Assembly (NCBI GenBank): GCA_016722465.1
Contig: JADKJC010000007.1
Location: 1 to 13,990, forward strand
DNA length: 13,990 nucleotides
From: Chitinophagaceae bacterium
GTDB lineage: Bacteria > Bacteroidota > Bacteroidia > Chitinophagales > Chitinophagaceae
Direction of reading: 5' to 3'
Shown piece by piece: positions 1-7,603 of this stretch. The notes under the pieces were generated by a model. That model ran no database searches. It saw only the letters and a list, made by a program, of their open reading frames with translations, and was not told where the DNA came from. How positions within the stretch are numbered: position 1 is the first letter of the stretch; each line of letters opens with the position of its first letter. Made by a program: the position numbers and the translations under genes.

Positions 1-376
1 CAAAGTAAAAAAATCCCAAATTCCAAACATCTAACCTGGGTATACAAGGTTGATGTTCAGGAAATTACTGGCTACTTCAAAACTAAGGAAGCTTCAGCCT
101 GACTTTTGAGATAGTTTCTAGTTTAAAGTTGATTACTACAAACAGGAAACTGAAATCCTTTTGTTGCCTGCTTATATGTCAAAGCATTATTTTTTGAATC
201 GGGGTAAGGATTTAACCTGAAAAAGCTAAGGGATATTCCTTAATTATAAAACTTAGGCGGATTCCATTATATAAATCAGGGTTGTTCCATTATTTGGGAT
301 CTATTTTTATTTAAACAACGCCGGAATGCGTTGGTTTAATCCGGACCTGATCCAGTCCCTTTTAAAATTGAATCAT
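1..376. other. gene-free AT-rich leader upstream of the giant secreted-protein gene
   Basis: No reading frame of convincing composition was found on either strand. The stretch is AT-rich and contains a short direct repeat of TTCCATTAT at 262-270 and 285-293. It presumably carries the promoter and leader of the large gene that follows. The first bases, read on the minus strand, resemble a degraded TAnnTTTG element, but nothing downstream of it is inside the window. Confidence 0.5.
282..309 (+). promoter_or_regulatory. weak candidate promoter for the giant secreted-protein gene
   Basis: A TTG at 282-284 is followed 17 nt later by TATTTTTA at 302-309. The second element matches the Bacteroidota -7 consensus TAnnTTTG at all fixed positions except the final G. 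It lies about 70 bases before the preferred ATG at 377. This is a consensus resemblance only; AT-rich leaders produce such matches by chance. Confidence 0.22.
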
Positions 377-1225
377 ATGAAAAACTCCATCCTCCTGCTT
401 TTGTGGGTAATTTTTATTGCCACTACAGCCAATTCTCAAATTACTAAAACAGTAGGTGCCGGGGGCGATTATCCCACATTAAAGAATGCCTTTGATGCCA
501 TTAATGCCGGTACGATTACCGGATCTGTAACCCTTCAAATTACGGGCAGTATTACTGACAATAATACAGCAGTGATCAATGCCAGTGGCACAGGAAGTGC
601 CAGTTATACAACGTTGCTAATATATCCCACTGCTACAGGATATACAATAAGCGGTGCGGTTTCCGGACCGATTATCAGTTTAAATGGCGCCGATAATGTG
701 GTAATAGATGGCCGGGTGAATGCAACTGGTTCAGCCAAAGACCTGGTTATTACAAATACAAACACAGGTACTGGTTCTTCTACGATCCGTTTTACAAACT
801 CTGCAGAAAATAATACTGTTAAGTATTGTGTGCTGAAAGGTTCCGGGACAAATGTGCAAAGTGGTATTATCCTTTTTTCCACTTCTGCCAGTGGAAACGG
901 GAATGATAATAACCTGATTGATCATAATGATATTACAGGTGATCCTGCTGGCAGGCCAGTAAATGTGATTTGCACATCAGGTACGTCGGGGCGGGAAAAC
1001 AGCACGAATACAATCAGCAACAATAATATTTTCAATTTCTTCAGAGCCGCCAGCAGTTCTACCGGGATTTATATTTATTCAAATTCAATAGATTGGACTG
1101 TTTCGGGCAATAGCTTTTATGAAACGACTACGATAGTGCCAACGCTGGAATTCTTTATGGCATCAATATTTCAACAGCCACTGTACATACTATTACTGGA
1201 AATTATTTTTGGTGGCAGTGCCTGA
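377..1225 (+). CDS. N-terminal segment: signal peptide and beta-helix start
   Basis: First open segment of the giant gene. Residues 1-21 form a Sec signal peptide. The mature part begins with a TVGAGGDYPTLKNAFDAIN motif, typical of secreted right-handed beta-helix proteins in Bacteroidota, followed by asparagine-rich rungs such as NVVIDG, NTVKYC, NLIDHNDI and NTISNNNI. The homologous frame leaves this ORF at about 1140: the next frame reads NAGILYGINISTATVHTITGNYF, so the last 25-30 residues before the stop at 1225 are out of frame. A conserved GGSA-CGGT motif continues at about 1210-1240 after further shifts. Confidence 0.8.
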   Translation: MKNSILLLLWVIFIATTANSQITKTVGAGGDYPTLKNAFDAINAGTITGSVTLQITGSITDNNTAVINASGTGSASYTTLLIYPTATGYTISGAVSGPIISLNGADNVVIDGRVNATGSAKDLVITNTNTGTGSSTIRFTNSAENNTVKYCVLKGSGTNVQSGIILFSTSASGNGNDNNLIDHNDITGDPAGRPVNVICTSGTSGRENSTNTISNNNIFNFFRAASSSTGIYIYSNSIDWTVSGNSFYETTTIVPTLEFFMASIFQQPLYILLLEIIFGGSA

Positions 1226-4200
1226 TGTGGCGGTACACCTGGACCATGAACTCCAAAGCGGGCATTTTTTTATGTACTGTATATCAATGGCGGAAGTGCG
1301 TCTCCTGTACTGATCCAGAATAATACGATTCAGAACATTAATTACACTACGGTACACCGCAACCCATGGGATGGCATCTATCTGGCATCCGGTTTAATTA
1401 CTGTTACGGGCAATACCATTGGTGCCGCTACAGGTACCGGGTCAATTGTTGTGACCATACCAAACGCATCGGCCACTGCTACCATCAGTGGGGTGTGGTT
1501 ACGGCTATAAACCTGGTTGGGGCGGAAGCGGATTTATAACTGCCCCGGTCATTTCCTTTTCACAATCTGGCAGTACAACAGCGGCATCCATTACAGCTAA
1601 TATTAGCGGAGGGTCTGTTACTGGTTTTAATATATTGAACGGTGGTGCGGGTTATACATCTGCTCCAACAGTGATGTTTGTGTCTGCTGATTATTCCACA
1701 ACCCACGGAATACGCCATGTAACTTCAGGTACTGCCACCATTTCCAATAACCATATTGGTTCCATTACAACGGTTGGCTCGAAACCTTCTCCCATTGTTT
1801 TGAAGGCATTGTTATCAGTGGTGCGGCTTCATCGGTAAACATAACCGGCAATGTAATAGGGAGTGAATCCACAGCAAACAGCATTCAGGCTGTTTCTACG
1901 GCTGCTACATCTGTAACCAAACAAGATGTGCGTGGAATTTATGTCAACTCGACGTTAACTTCCTCAACAATTACTGGCAATACCATTTCAAATTTGAATA
2001 ATGCGTATTCAGGTAATATTGCATCCAGAACGGATGCCATTTGTACCAGTGGCGGTTCAAATACGATTCAGAATAATATTGTGAGTTATCTCACTGCAAA
2101 TAGTTCTGCCGTTTTACTGAAAGGTATCCAGCAAGTTGTTACAACAACCGGCACTGACCAGGTAGTAACCGGTAATACGGTACATGATTTGTCCAATACA
2201 AGCAGTACCGGATCTGCAGTGATAGCCGGTATCCAGTATTCCGGGCCAATTACCCTGTCAAATAAAGTTTCATTCAATTTTGTGCATGGTCTTTCACTCG
2301 CATCTTCTAATACCAATTCCGAAATAGATGGTATTGTTTTGGGAGGCAGGTTGTAACATGTGCTAATAATATCATCAACCTGGGTGCAGGTGTTACCACT
2401 GGTTATAAAATATATGGGATATATGATAACAGCAGCGGCATTGCTTCTAATAACACCTATGTTTATTTTAATTCGGTATATGTGGCAGGAACAGTGACTG
2501 CTGGCGTTACTTCTTCCACTGCTGCATTATGGAATTCCAACAACAACTGTATCAGGAATTACAGGAATAATGTCCTTGTCAATCTTCGTTCCGGAGGAAC
2601 TTCCAGCAAACGATATGCAATCCGTGGTTCAGGAATGGGGTTAACAATTGATTACAACGATTATTATGTTTCGGAGGTGGCATATTGGGCAATATAGCTG
2701 GCGTTGACAAAGCCACGCTTGCTTTTGGAGAACAGCTACAGCACGGGATCTCAACAGCCTGAATATGGATCCTGTATTTACTGTTTGCCCGGTGGTACTG
2801 ACCGCTGAACTATAATACATCAGCTGTACTACCCGGGGTTACCGGTACCGGAATCAGTACGGACTATCATGGCATTACCGAAGTCACTCCTAAATACGGG
2901 AGCCTGGAAACGAATGGGTTTGTATGGGTGGGTTCAATCAGCAGCGATTTTGGTACAGCTGGAAACTGGGCGGGTGGAATTGTTCCAACTGCAGATGCCG
3001 ATATTTCTTTCGCTGCAAGTCCGGCAAATAATTGTGTGCTGGATCAAAACCGTTCACTGGATGATATTACAAATGCACAAAGCAGTTACAAACTGGTTAC
3101 AAATGGTAAACAGTTAACAATAAAAGGCACACTTTATTTCAGCAATGGTGCCCAGATTAATGCCACTTCAGCTTCTTCAGAAGTTGTATTTGCAGGTTCT
3201 GTAGCCCAAGGTTATACCTGCAGGTGCATTTGTGGTAATACTTTTCAGTCAATGACTGTGAATAATACAAATGGGCTGACAGTCAATGACGATTTAACAA
3301 TTAGTCAGGGCTTATCATTGGCCAGCGGGGCTATCGCAATCGGTGCACATACGCTGACCATAAATGGTGAGATTTCTTTGAGTGCAGGTTCATTTACAGG
3401 AGGAGTATCCTCTAATATTATTTTCGGTGGCAGCGCTGCAGCAGTTATACCAGCCGTTACATTGAATAATTTACTATTAACTGCACAGGCGGCACCAACC
3501 CTTGCCGGTGATGTAAGTGTTGGCGGTACACTGACGTTATCAGATGGAACCCTGACTGTCGGTGCTCATACATTAACGATTTCCGGATCATCACCAGTAA
3601 GAACCAGCGGTTATCTCAACGCGGCCCATGTGTCAGCTTCTGTTGTTTTTGGCAACGCTTCCGCAATTACACTACCTGCAGGTCTCTTTACGGGTGGCAT
3701 CAATAATTTAACTCTTTCAGGTGCCGGTGGAGTTACTGCAGGCAGCGACTTAACAGTAAACAGGATTTTAAACCTTGCTGCGTCCAATCCTTCAGCTACA
3801 AGTTTGCAGCCGACGATTGATTATACAAACTATCCGGGTACAGCCAATACGGATTACCTGAATTCCATATACTGAACATGGGAGCAACAGCCATTACTAC
3901 AGGTATTGGTGATGTGACCGGTACCATCAGGCAGGCTACTATCCTTGAAAATACGCCCTATACTTTTGGACACGAGTATTCTACTGTTACTTTAACGGCA
4001 GGCACGATGCCTGATGCGTTAGCAGTAACGGTTACTATTGAGTGTAACACCTCCGGGTAATCCGGATGCGGTTAAAAGAACATTTGAAATTCTACAAATT
4101 ACCTGACGGGTATACTTCCACTTCACATGTTACTGCCAATTTCCACTACCTGGCAAATGAACTGACGAGCAGTGTCGGCCCTTATCATGTTAACAGCGAA

Positions 4201-6842
4201 CCGATCATGGTTACGATGGATTGTGATAATAGCGGTGGATTTGCTATACCTGATGAACATGGCAGGTCTTCTTATGATTTACCAATAAGTTCATCGGGCT
4301 TTCAATATACCAGTCAGTTATTTTATCAATATTCCAGGCCATGCCTGGAGAACGATTTTCCAATTAAAGGATTTTAATACCGGTTATTATACCTGGGATG
4401 GCTCTACAAGTTCTGATTGGGGTACATCTACCAACTGGATTCCTGCTGGTGTGCCTTCCGACCTGAGCCATGTAATTATTCCAGATGCGACCACCACGCC
4501 GAATGATCCGGTTTTACCATCTGGTGTTACTATTAATACCCTGATAATTGAAAGAGGCGGCATACTCGAAATGGGCAATGAAACATTGAATATCAAAAAA
4601 CAGCCTGAGCGGGGTTGGGAAGACCAGAATATCCTGGTAATGACCCCGGAACGAGCACCGTCATCTTCTCTATGCCGGGAACAACTATTTCCGGGAATGC
4701 CCGGTTTTATAATGTAATTATTGCTGACGGAGCAGATATTACAAACCATAGCGGCAATACGATGAAAATCGCCAATACGATCACCCGCCAGGGTTCGGGT
4801 AAATGGTATGCAGACTTATATGATGCCACGATTGAGTACAATGGTGGAAACCAGACTATTGTTACAACTGATATGAACCCCTATTACCACAAACTGGTGC
4901 TCAGTGGCAGCGGCACAAAAACATTGCCTGCTGCTGTAATGTCGTTGCACGGAGACCTGGTTTTACAAGGGAGCGTAACAGCTACTGCTGCAGATCCGTT
5001 GACGATTAATGGCAATCTTGTAATTGAAGCGGGCACTACATTTTCAACTGGTAATTTCAACCATATCATTAATGGGAATATTGATAATTCAGGGAACTTA
5101 ATCACCGCACCGGGTTATAATATTACACTGAATGGTATGGCTACGCAAGCTATTTTAGGGGATTCAATTTCTATTTTTGATAACCTGGTTCTTTCAAGCA
5201 ATAACGGAGCCGGTATTTATTCAGATGTTTCTATAAATAATACTTTGACACTCGATAACGGGATTTTAGTGGTTGGGCCAGCCACGCTGGGGATCAATGG
5301 AGCAATCAGCAAAACCTCCGGTAAGCTGGATGTCAGCGGCGTATCATCACTCAATTTTAGTGGCACCAGTGCAATAACCTGACGGAAGACCTGTTTGCCA
5401 ATGCCGCTGTTGTAAATAATTTGACAGTAAATAATACAGCTGGTGTGGTTATGAATACGGATATAAGTGTAAATAACATCCTGCTTATTCAACAAGGTGA
5501 ATTACAAATTGCTACAGGTAAATCACTGACCAGCCATACTGATTTTATAAATACAGCTTCCGGTTTATTAACCAATAATGGAAACCTGTATATAAAAGGT
5601 AACGTAATGAATGACCAGCCCGCTATGGCACCCGGCTCGGGTACTGTATATTTCAATGGATTGCTTGGGCAAACAATAGCAGGTACACAACCTTTTGTTG
5701 TAAATAACCTGTTTACTGATAATGGTTCAGGATTTGTATTAAATAATAACATGAATGTAGCAGGCCTGCATACTTTTTCCACTGGAGTTATAACAACTTC
5801 TTCAACACCCAATTACCTGATATACCAATCTGGTTCTTCCTGCACCGGTAATGGAGATGGGGCTCATGTGAATGGATGGGTAAAAAAACTGGGGAGCACT
5901 GATTTTAGTTTCCCGCTGGGCAACGGCACCTATGGCAGGTCAATTGGTATAACTGGTGTAAGTGGTGCGAGCGAGTTTAATGCCAGGTACAACAGGCCTG
6001 TTACCCCAAATACAACACAGCTGGATGATTCTCTGGTATTCGTAAATTCATCTGAATACTGGTCTATCCATAAAATTTCAGGCGCCAATGCCTACGTGAC
6101 AATGGACTGGGATAACAGTAAAATTGCATTCCCGCAATTGAGACTGACAGATATCCGGGCGGCGTATTATGATGGTATCCGCTGGAACAGTTTGGGCGGA
6201 TCAGCTACAGGTGATGTACTGACAACCGGAACAATTACTTCAGCAATAGTTTCTGCCATGAATAACTATTACACCCTGGGCAGTATATCTTTTGTGTTAC
6301 CCATGCACCTGATCAGCTTTACGGCCCGCCGCAATGCAGATGTTTCTGATGTGGACTGGAAGGTGGATGAAGAGCAAAATGTAAGGCAGTATGAACTGGA
6401 AAGAAGTGATGACGGTATTTATTTTTATACGATTAACAGGCAATTACCTAAGAACCTGAACCGTGTGGAATTATACAGTTACAGCGACAGAAAAGCAGTT
6501 AGCAGTACTGTGTTTTACCGGCTTAAAATTACAACCAGTAGCAGCAAAGTGATTTATTCGCAGATTGTAGTGATTTCAGTAAATGCTCACAAAAGCGGTT
6601 TGCGGATCATTACAAACCCTGTCCAGGATAAGATTGATATTTATGCCAGTGATCAGGCAGCCGGACAGTATTGGTATTCTATAATCAGCACTTCGGGACA
6701 GGTTATGCAATCGGGTTCACTGGAAGTTAAATACAGTGGTGTTTATTCAATTCCCTTACGATCAACACTTTCAGCCGGCGTGTATTGTATCCAGATGCAA
6801 TCAGAAGTAAGCAGTTTGAAACAGTTGATTATTAAGAAATAA
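377..6842 (+). CDS. giant T9SS-secreted beta-helix/beta-repeat surface protein, reading frame broken by many indels (whole-gene span)
   Basis: Reconstructed as one gene of about 2,155 codons. The preferred start is ATG 377 rather than an upstream ATG at 326, because it opens directly on a signal peptide (Met-Lys-Asn, hydrophobic core, cut near NSQ). Domain order: right-handed parallel beta-helix repeats rich in N-x-I and G-N-x-I/F (about 430-2800); a beta-prism-like GGxGYTxAP repeat pair inside it (1491-1680); a W...NW...G..P module (2920-3070); tandem beta repeats (3273-3800); a second NW module (4400-4600); more beta repeats to about 5800; a FN3-like SFTA...W...E..ERS.DG module (6295-6590); and a type A T9SS sorting domain (6597-6842). 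The T9SS exports such proteins across the outer membrane and removes the C-terminal domain during surface attachment or release. At least 15 frame changes interrupt it, with domain continuity across each. Adhesion or matrix binding is plausible but not shown. Confidence 0.85.
1280..1510 (+). CDS. beta-helix segment of the giant protein
   Basis: Open frame without its own start. It reads beta-helix rungs (GGSASPVLIQNNTIQNINY, GIYLASGLITVTGNTIG) and ends ATATISG just before an out-of-frame stop at 1508-1510. It links the N-terminal segment with the GGxGYT repeat segment. The GNTI and QNNTI rungs are the same class as those on both sides, which supports one interrupted gene. Confidence 0.65.
   Translation, partial: YINGGSASPVLIQNNTIQNINYTTVHRNPWDGIYLASGLITVTGNTIGAATGTGSIVVTIPNASATATISGVWLRL
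1488..1838 (+). CDS. segment with GGxGYTxAP beta repeats inside the beta-helix
   Basis: This open segment carries SGFITAPVISF, then SGGSVTGFNILNGGAGYTSAPTVMF, then returns to beta-helix rungs (HVTSGTATISNNHIGSITTV). The frame is lost near 1785-1799. The repeat type, a glycine pair followed by GYTxAPTVxF, is one I associate with phage tail and some bacterial adhesin proteins. The apparent start is an artefact of the frame break. Confidence 0.65.
   Translation: MGCGYGYKPGWGGSGFITAPVISFSQSGSTTAASITANISGGSVTGFNILNGGAGYTSAPTVMFVSADYSTTHGIRHVTSGTATISNNHIGSITTVGSKPSPIVLKALLSVVRLHR
1491..1680 (+). repeat. two-copy GGxGYTxAP protein repeat
   Basis: Copy 1 (about 1491-1560, after correcting one frame shift) reads V-V-T-A-I-N-L-V, a G-G-S-G-F-I-T-A-P turn, then V-I-S-F. 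Copy 2 (about 1608-1680) reads S-V-T-G-F-N-I-L-N, G-G-A-G-Y-T-S-A-P, then T-V-M-F. The aligned pattern is VT..N(I/L)..GG.G(F/Y).(T/S)AP.(V/I).F. The pair is recognisable in protein but not strongly conserved in DNA. Confidence 0.6.
1799..2356 (+). CDS. beta-helix segment of the giant protein
   Basis: Frame open from about 1799. It reads FEGIVISGAASSVNITGNVIG, then GIYVNSTLTSSTITGNTISNLNN, GSNTIQNNIVSYLT and VSFNFVHGLSLASSNTNSEIDGIVLGG. These are regular parallel beta-helix rungs with GN-[TV]-I turns. The terminal RL-stop at 2356 is out of frame; homology continues from 2353 in the next frame (VTCANNIINLGAG). Confidence 0.7.
   Translation, partial: FEGIVISGAASSVNITGNVIGSESTANSIQAVSTAATSVTKQDVRGIYVNSTLTSSTITGNTISNLNNAYSGNIASRTDAICTSGGSNTIQNNIVSYLTANSSAVLLKGIQQVVTTTGTDQVVTGNTVHDLSNTSSTGSAVIAGIQYSGPITLSNKVSFNFVHGLSLASSNTNSEIDGIVLGGRL
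2353..2697 (+). CDS. beta-helix C-terminal rungs of the giant protein
   Basis: Open from 2353. It reads ANNIINLGAGVTTGYKIYGIYDN, then NTYVYFNSVYVAG, ALWNSNNNCIRNYRNNVLVNLRSGG and IDYNDYYVS. The NSVY and YRNN..VN.R.GG patterns are typical of the closing rungs of these secreted proteins. Frame shifts at about 2670, 2724 and 2800 follow; the corrected reading there is GGILGNIAGVDKATLAF, then a W-R-T-A-T-A-R-D-L-N-S-L-N stretch leading into DPVF. Confidence 0.65.
   Translation, partial: VTCANNIINLGAGVTTGYKIYGIYDNSSGIASNNTYVYFNSVYVAGTVTAGVTSSTAALWNSNNNCIRNYRNNVLVNLRSGGTSSKRYAIRGSGMGLTIDYNDYYVSEVAYWAI
2805..3875 (+). CDS. segment with W/NW module and tandem beta repeats
   Basis: A long intact frame, open from about 2805. 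It first reads LNYNTSAVLPGVTGTGISTDYHG (the final beta-helix cap), then WVGSISSDFGTAGNWAGGIVP, a module that recurs at about 4400. It then enters tandem beta repeats with ITIN/LTVN strands separated by GAHTLTI turns. The homologous frame ends at about 3866 and resumes with LNMGATAITTGIGDVTG in the next segment. No internal shift occurs across about 1.07 kb, which shows the gene is not generally eroded. Confidence 0.75.
   Translation: MNYNTSAVLPGVTGTGISTDYHGITEVTPKYGSLETNGFVWVGSISSDFGTAGNWAGGIVPTADADISFAASPANNCVLDQNRSLDDITNAQSSYKLVTNGKQLTIKGTLYFSNGAQINATSASSEVVFAGSVAQGYTCRCICGNTFQSMTVNNTNGLTVNDDLTISQGLSLASGAIAIGAHTLTINGEISLSAGSFTGGVSSNIIFGGSAAAVIPAVTLNNLLLTAQAAPTLAGDVSVGGTLTLSDGTLTVGAHTLTISGSSPVRTSGYLNAAHVSASVVFGNASAITLPAGLFTGGINNLTLSGAGGVTAGSDLTVNRILNLAASNPSATSLQPTIDYTNYPGTANTDYLNSIY
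3273..3800 (+). repeat. tandem beta-strand protein repeats, about 70-75 residues each
   Basis: Copy 1 (3273-3485) runs GLTVNDDLTI, GAIAIGAHTLTINGEI, SSNIIFGGSAAAVIPAVTLNNLLLT. Copy 2 (3492-3722) runs APTLAGDVSVGGTLTL, GTLTVGAHTLTISG, SASVVFGNASAITLPAGLFTGGINNLTLSG. A partial copy 3 (from about 3723) has GGVTAGSDLTVNRILNL. Shared signatures are D-L-T/D-V-S-V, GAHTLTI and the SS/SA..(I/V)(I/V)FG...A..(I/L)PA..LNNL block. Related but more divergent units recur at about 5211-5530. Confidence 0.7.
3878..4060 (+). CDS. short segment: ITTG...VTG module of the giant protein
   Basis: Reads MGATAITTGIGDVTGTIRQ, then NTPYTFGHEYSTVTLTAGTMPDALAVTV. The ITTG-G-VTG...YTFG.....T motif is common in secreted Bacteroidota multidomain proteins between beta-repeat blocks. 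Frame shifts at about 4040 and 4110 separate it from the next piece; the bridging frame reads VTPPGNPDAVKRTFEILQIT, the expected continuation. Confidence 0.6.
   Translation: MGATAITTGIGDVTGTIRQATILENTPYTFGHEYSTVTLTAGTMPDALAVTVTIECNTSG
4066..4377 (+). CDS. segment: HYL..ELTSS module of the giant protein
   Basis: The useful part runs from about 4110 to 4275: TANFHYLANELTSS, then AIPDEHGRSSYD. In related secreted proteins this HYLD.EL...HGRS.YD block follows the VTG...YTFG module, as here. The last residues before 4377 are out of frame. The corrected frame reads TNKFIGLS and then, from 4346, WRTIFQLKDFNTGYYTWDG. Confidence 0.55.
   Translation: MRLKEHLKFYKLPDGYTSTSHVTANFHYLANELTSSVGPYHVNSEPIMVTMDCDNSGGFAIPDEHGRSSYDLPISSSGFQYTSQLFYQYSRPCLENDFPIKGF
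4346..4717 (+). CDS. second W/NW module segment of the giant protein
   Basis: Open from about 4346. It reads DFNTGYYTWDGSTSSDWGTSTNWIPAGVPSD, with residues matching the earlier WVG...DFGTAGNW module at 2920, then VIIPDATTTPNDPVLPSGVTINTLIIERGGIL and ETLNIK. Frame is lost at about 4600, close to short A and G runs. It overlaps the next segment because both frames stay open by chance. Confidence 0.6.
   Translation, partial: WRTIFQLKDFNTGYYTWDGSTSSDWGTSTNWIPAGVPSDLSHVIIPDATTTPNDPVLPSGVTINTLIIERGGILEMGNETLNIKKQPERGWEDQNILVMTPERAPSSSLCREQLFPGMPGFIM
4615..5382 (+). CDS. beta-repeat segment of the giant protein
   Basis: Reads PGNDPGTSTVIFSMPGTTISG, FYNVIIADGADI, ATIEYNGGNQTIV, HKLVLSGSGTKTLPAAVMSLHGDLVL, PLTINGNLVIEAGTTF and ISIFDNLVLSSNNGAGIYSDVSINNTLTL. 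These are alternating beta strands with G-N/D-G turns, the same class as the 3273-3800 repeats. Homology crosses the stop at 5382 directly into the next frame (SAIT followed by LPEDLFANAAVVNNLTV). Confidence 0.7.
   Translation: MGRPEYPGNDPGTSTVIFSMPGTTISGNARFYNVIIADGADITNHSGNTMKIANTITRQGSGKWYADLYDATIEYNGGNQTIVTTDMNPYYHKLVLSGSGTKTLPAAVMSLHGDLVLQGSVTATAADPLTINGNLVIEAGTTFSTGNFNHIINGNIDNSGNLITAPGYNITLNGMATQAILGDSISIFDNLVLSSNNGAGIYSDVSINNTLTLDNGILVVGPATLGINGAISKTSGKLDVSGVSSLNFSGTSAIT
5379..6842 (+). CDS. C-terminal segment: beta repeats, FN3-like module and T9SS sorting domain
   Basis: Longest intact piece, about 487 codons open from 5379 (first internal ATG-type start at 5421). Repeats such as NNLTVNNTAGVVMNTDISVNNILLI come first, then a HVNGWVKKLGSTDFSFPLGNG module (about 5865-5930). 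The FN3-like region starts at LISFTARRN (about 6304) with DWKVDEEQNVRQYELERSDDG and ends with VFYRLKI...IYSQIV. The T9SS type A sorting domain begins at 6597 with LRIITNPVQDKIDIY, then G-Q-V-M-Q-S-G, SAGVYCIQM and the basic ending IIKK. The key signatures (NPV near the start, G.Y near the end, basic tail) are all present. Confidence 0.88.
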   Translation: MTEDLFANAAVVNNLTVNNTAGVVMNTDISVNNILLIQQGELQIATGKSLTSHTDFINTASGLLTNNGNLYIKGNVMNDQPAMAPGSGTVYFNGLLGQTIAGTQPFVVNNLFTDNGSGFVLNNNMNVAGLHTFSTGVITTSSTPNYLIYQSGSSCTGNGDGAHVNGWVKKLGSTDFSFPLGNGTYGRSIGITGVSGASEFNARYNRPVTPNTTQLDDSLVFVNSSEYWSIHKISGANAYVTMDWDNSKIAFPQLRLTDIRAAYYDGIRWNSLGGSATGDVLTTGTITSAIVSAMNNYYTLGSISFVLPMHLISFTARRNADVSDVDWKVDEEQNVRQYELERSDDGIYFYTINRQLPKNLNRVELYSYSDRKAVSSTVFYRLKITTSSSKVIYSQIVVISVNAHKSGLRIITNPVQDKIDIYASDQAAGQYWYSIISTSGQVMQSGSLEVKYSGVYSIPLRSTLSAGVYCIQMQSEVSSLKQLIIKK

Positions 6843-6870
6843 TGTCAAATAATTATTGTTCCATAAAGGC

Positions 6871-6902
6871 AATCCCCGTTGCTTATGCAGTGGGGATTTT
6901 TT
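6871..6902 (+). terminator. intrinsic terminator of the giant gene
   Basis: AATCCCC at 6871-6877 pairs with GGGGATT at 6892-6898. The stem extends inward through two G-T pairs and TGC/GCA to a TTAT loop at 6883-6886. A run of six T (6897-6902) follows. It lies 28 bases after the stop codon at 6840-6842 and ahead of the next gene, so the dehydrogenase is probably transcribed from its own promoter. Confidence 0.85.
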
Positions 6903-6928
6903 GTATGTGATACGGGGTGGAGAGTTTT

Positions 6929-6936
6929 TATCTTTG
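6929..6936 (+). promoter_or_regulatory. Bacteroidota -7 promoter element, very close to the start codon
   Basis: TATCTTTG matches TAnnTTTG exactly. It sits four bases before the ATG at 6941, so transcription would begin at or within a few bases of the start codon. That implies a leaderless or nearly leaderless message. No convincing -33 TTTG partner is visible at the usual distance. Confidence 0.5.
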
Positions 6937-6940
6937 CCGG

Positions 6941-7603
6941 ATGTCAAAAAAAGCATTGATCGCAGGAGCAAGTGGTATGATCGGGGATTACTCCTTGATT
7001 ATTGTTTACAGTGAACAAATCACTGAAGTGGTGTCAATCGTCCGTAAACCATCTGGTATTGTGCATGATAAATTAACAGAAATTGTTGTTGAAGATTTTT
7101 TGAATTATGACCCATACCTGCAGGCTTTCAGTGGCACAGATATCATATTTTATTGTGTAGGCGTTTACACCGGTGCTGTTCCAAAAGATGTTTTCAGGAA
7201 GATTACGGTTGATTATCCGGTGGCGCTTGGTAAAGCCATATACGCCAGTTCACCCGGTGCCCGGTTTTGCCTGCTGAGCGGCCAGGGTGCGGATCGTTCT
7301 GAAAAGAGCCGGATTATGTTTTGCGAAGGATAAGGTGCGGCAGAAAACCAGTTATCCGGTATGGGGTTTAAATCATTTCATGCATTCCGGCCGGGTTATA
7401 TCTATCCGGTAACAAAAAGAAAGGAACCCAATTTCACGTACCGGTTAATGCGGTGTTGTATCCAGGTGTGAGGCTGATGGGGAAAGAAATTCAGTGTGAA
7501 ATCTACGGCGCTTGCGAAGGCGATGTTTTTGACGGGGATGAATGGGAGTGAACTTGAAATTTTTGAAAACAGGGATATCGTTCGATTAGCGGGGGAATCT
7601 TAA
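6941..7603 (+). CDS. atypical short-chain dehydrogenase / NAD(P)-binding epimerase-like protein, frame broken
   Basis: About 221 codons from ATG 6941 to TAA 7601-7603; start and stop are in the same frame overall. The N-terminus reads KKALIAGASGMIG, the GxxGxxG dinucleotide-binding turn of a Rossmann fold. The middle has DIIFYCVGVY and FCLLSGQGADRSEKSRIMF, matching the (S)GQGAD...EKSR..(F/W)A..KG..EN block of NAD(P)-binding atypical SDRs (COG0702-like). After two compensating indels at about 7316-7335 the reading continues AKDKGAAENQLSGMGFKSFHAFRPGYIYPV; further shifts occur at about 7450 and 7490, ending MFLTGMNGSELEIFENRDIVRLAGES. Substrate is unknown; a soluble cytoplasmic oxidoreductase is likely. 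Starting at 6917 would put the promoter element inside the coding sequence, so 6941 is preferred. Confidence 0.8.

Noticed and set aside
1..30. Minus-strand promoter at the left edge (reverse complement TTACTTTG-like)
   Set aside because: It is one base off the TAnnTTTG spacing, and any gene it would serve lies outside the window.
377..6842. Programmed ribosomal frameshifting or phase variation as the cause of the many frame changes in the giant gene
   Set aside because: There are at least 15 changes, in both directions, at unrelated sequences, and the same damage occurs in five other unrelated genes. Phase variation would use one or two repeat tracts, and programmed shifts need slippery sites that are not consistently present.
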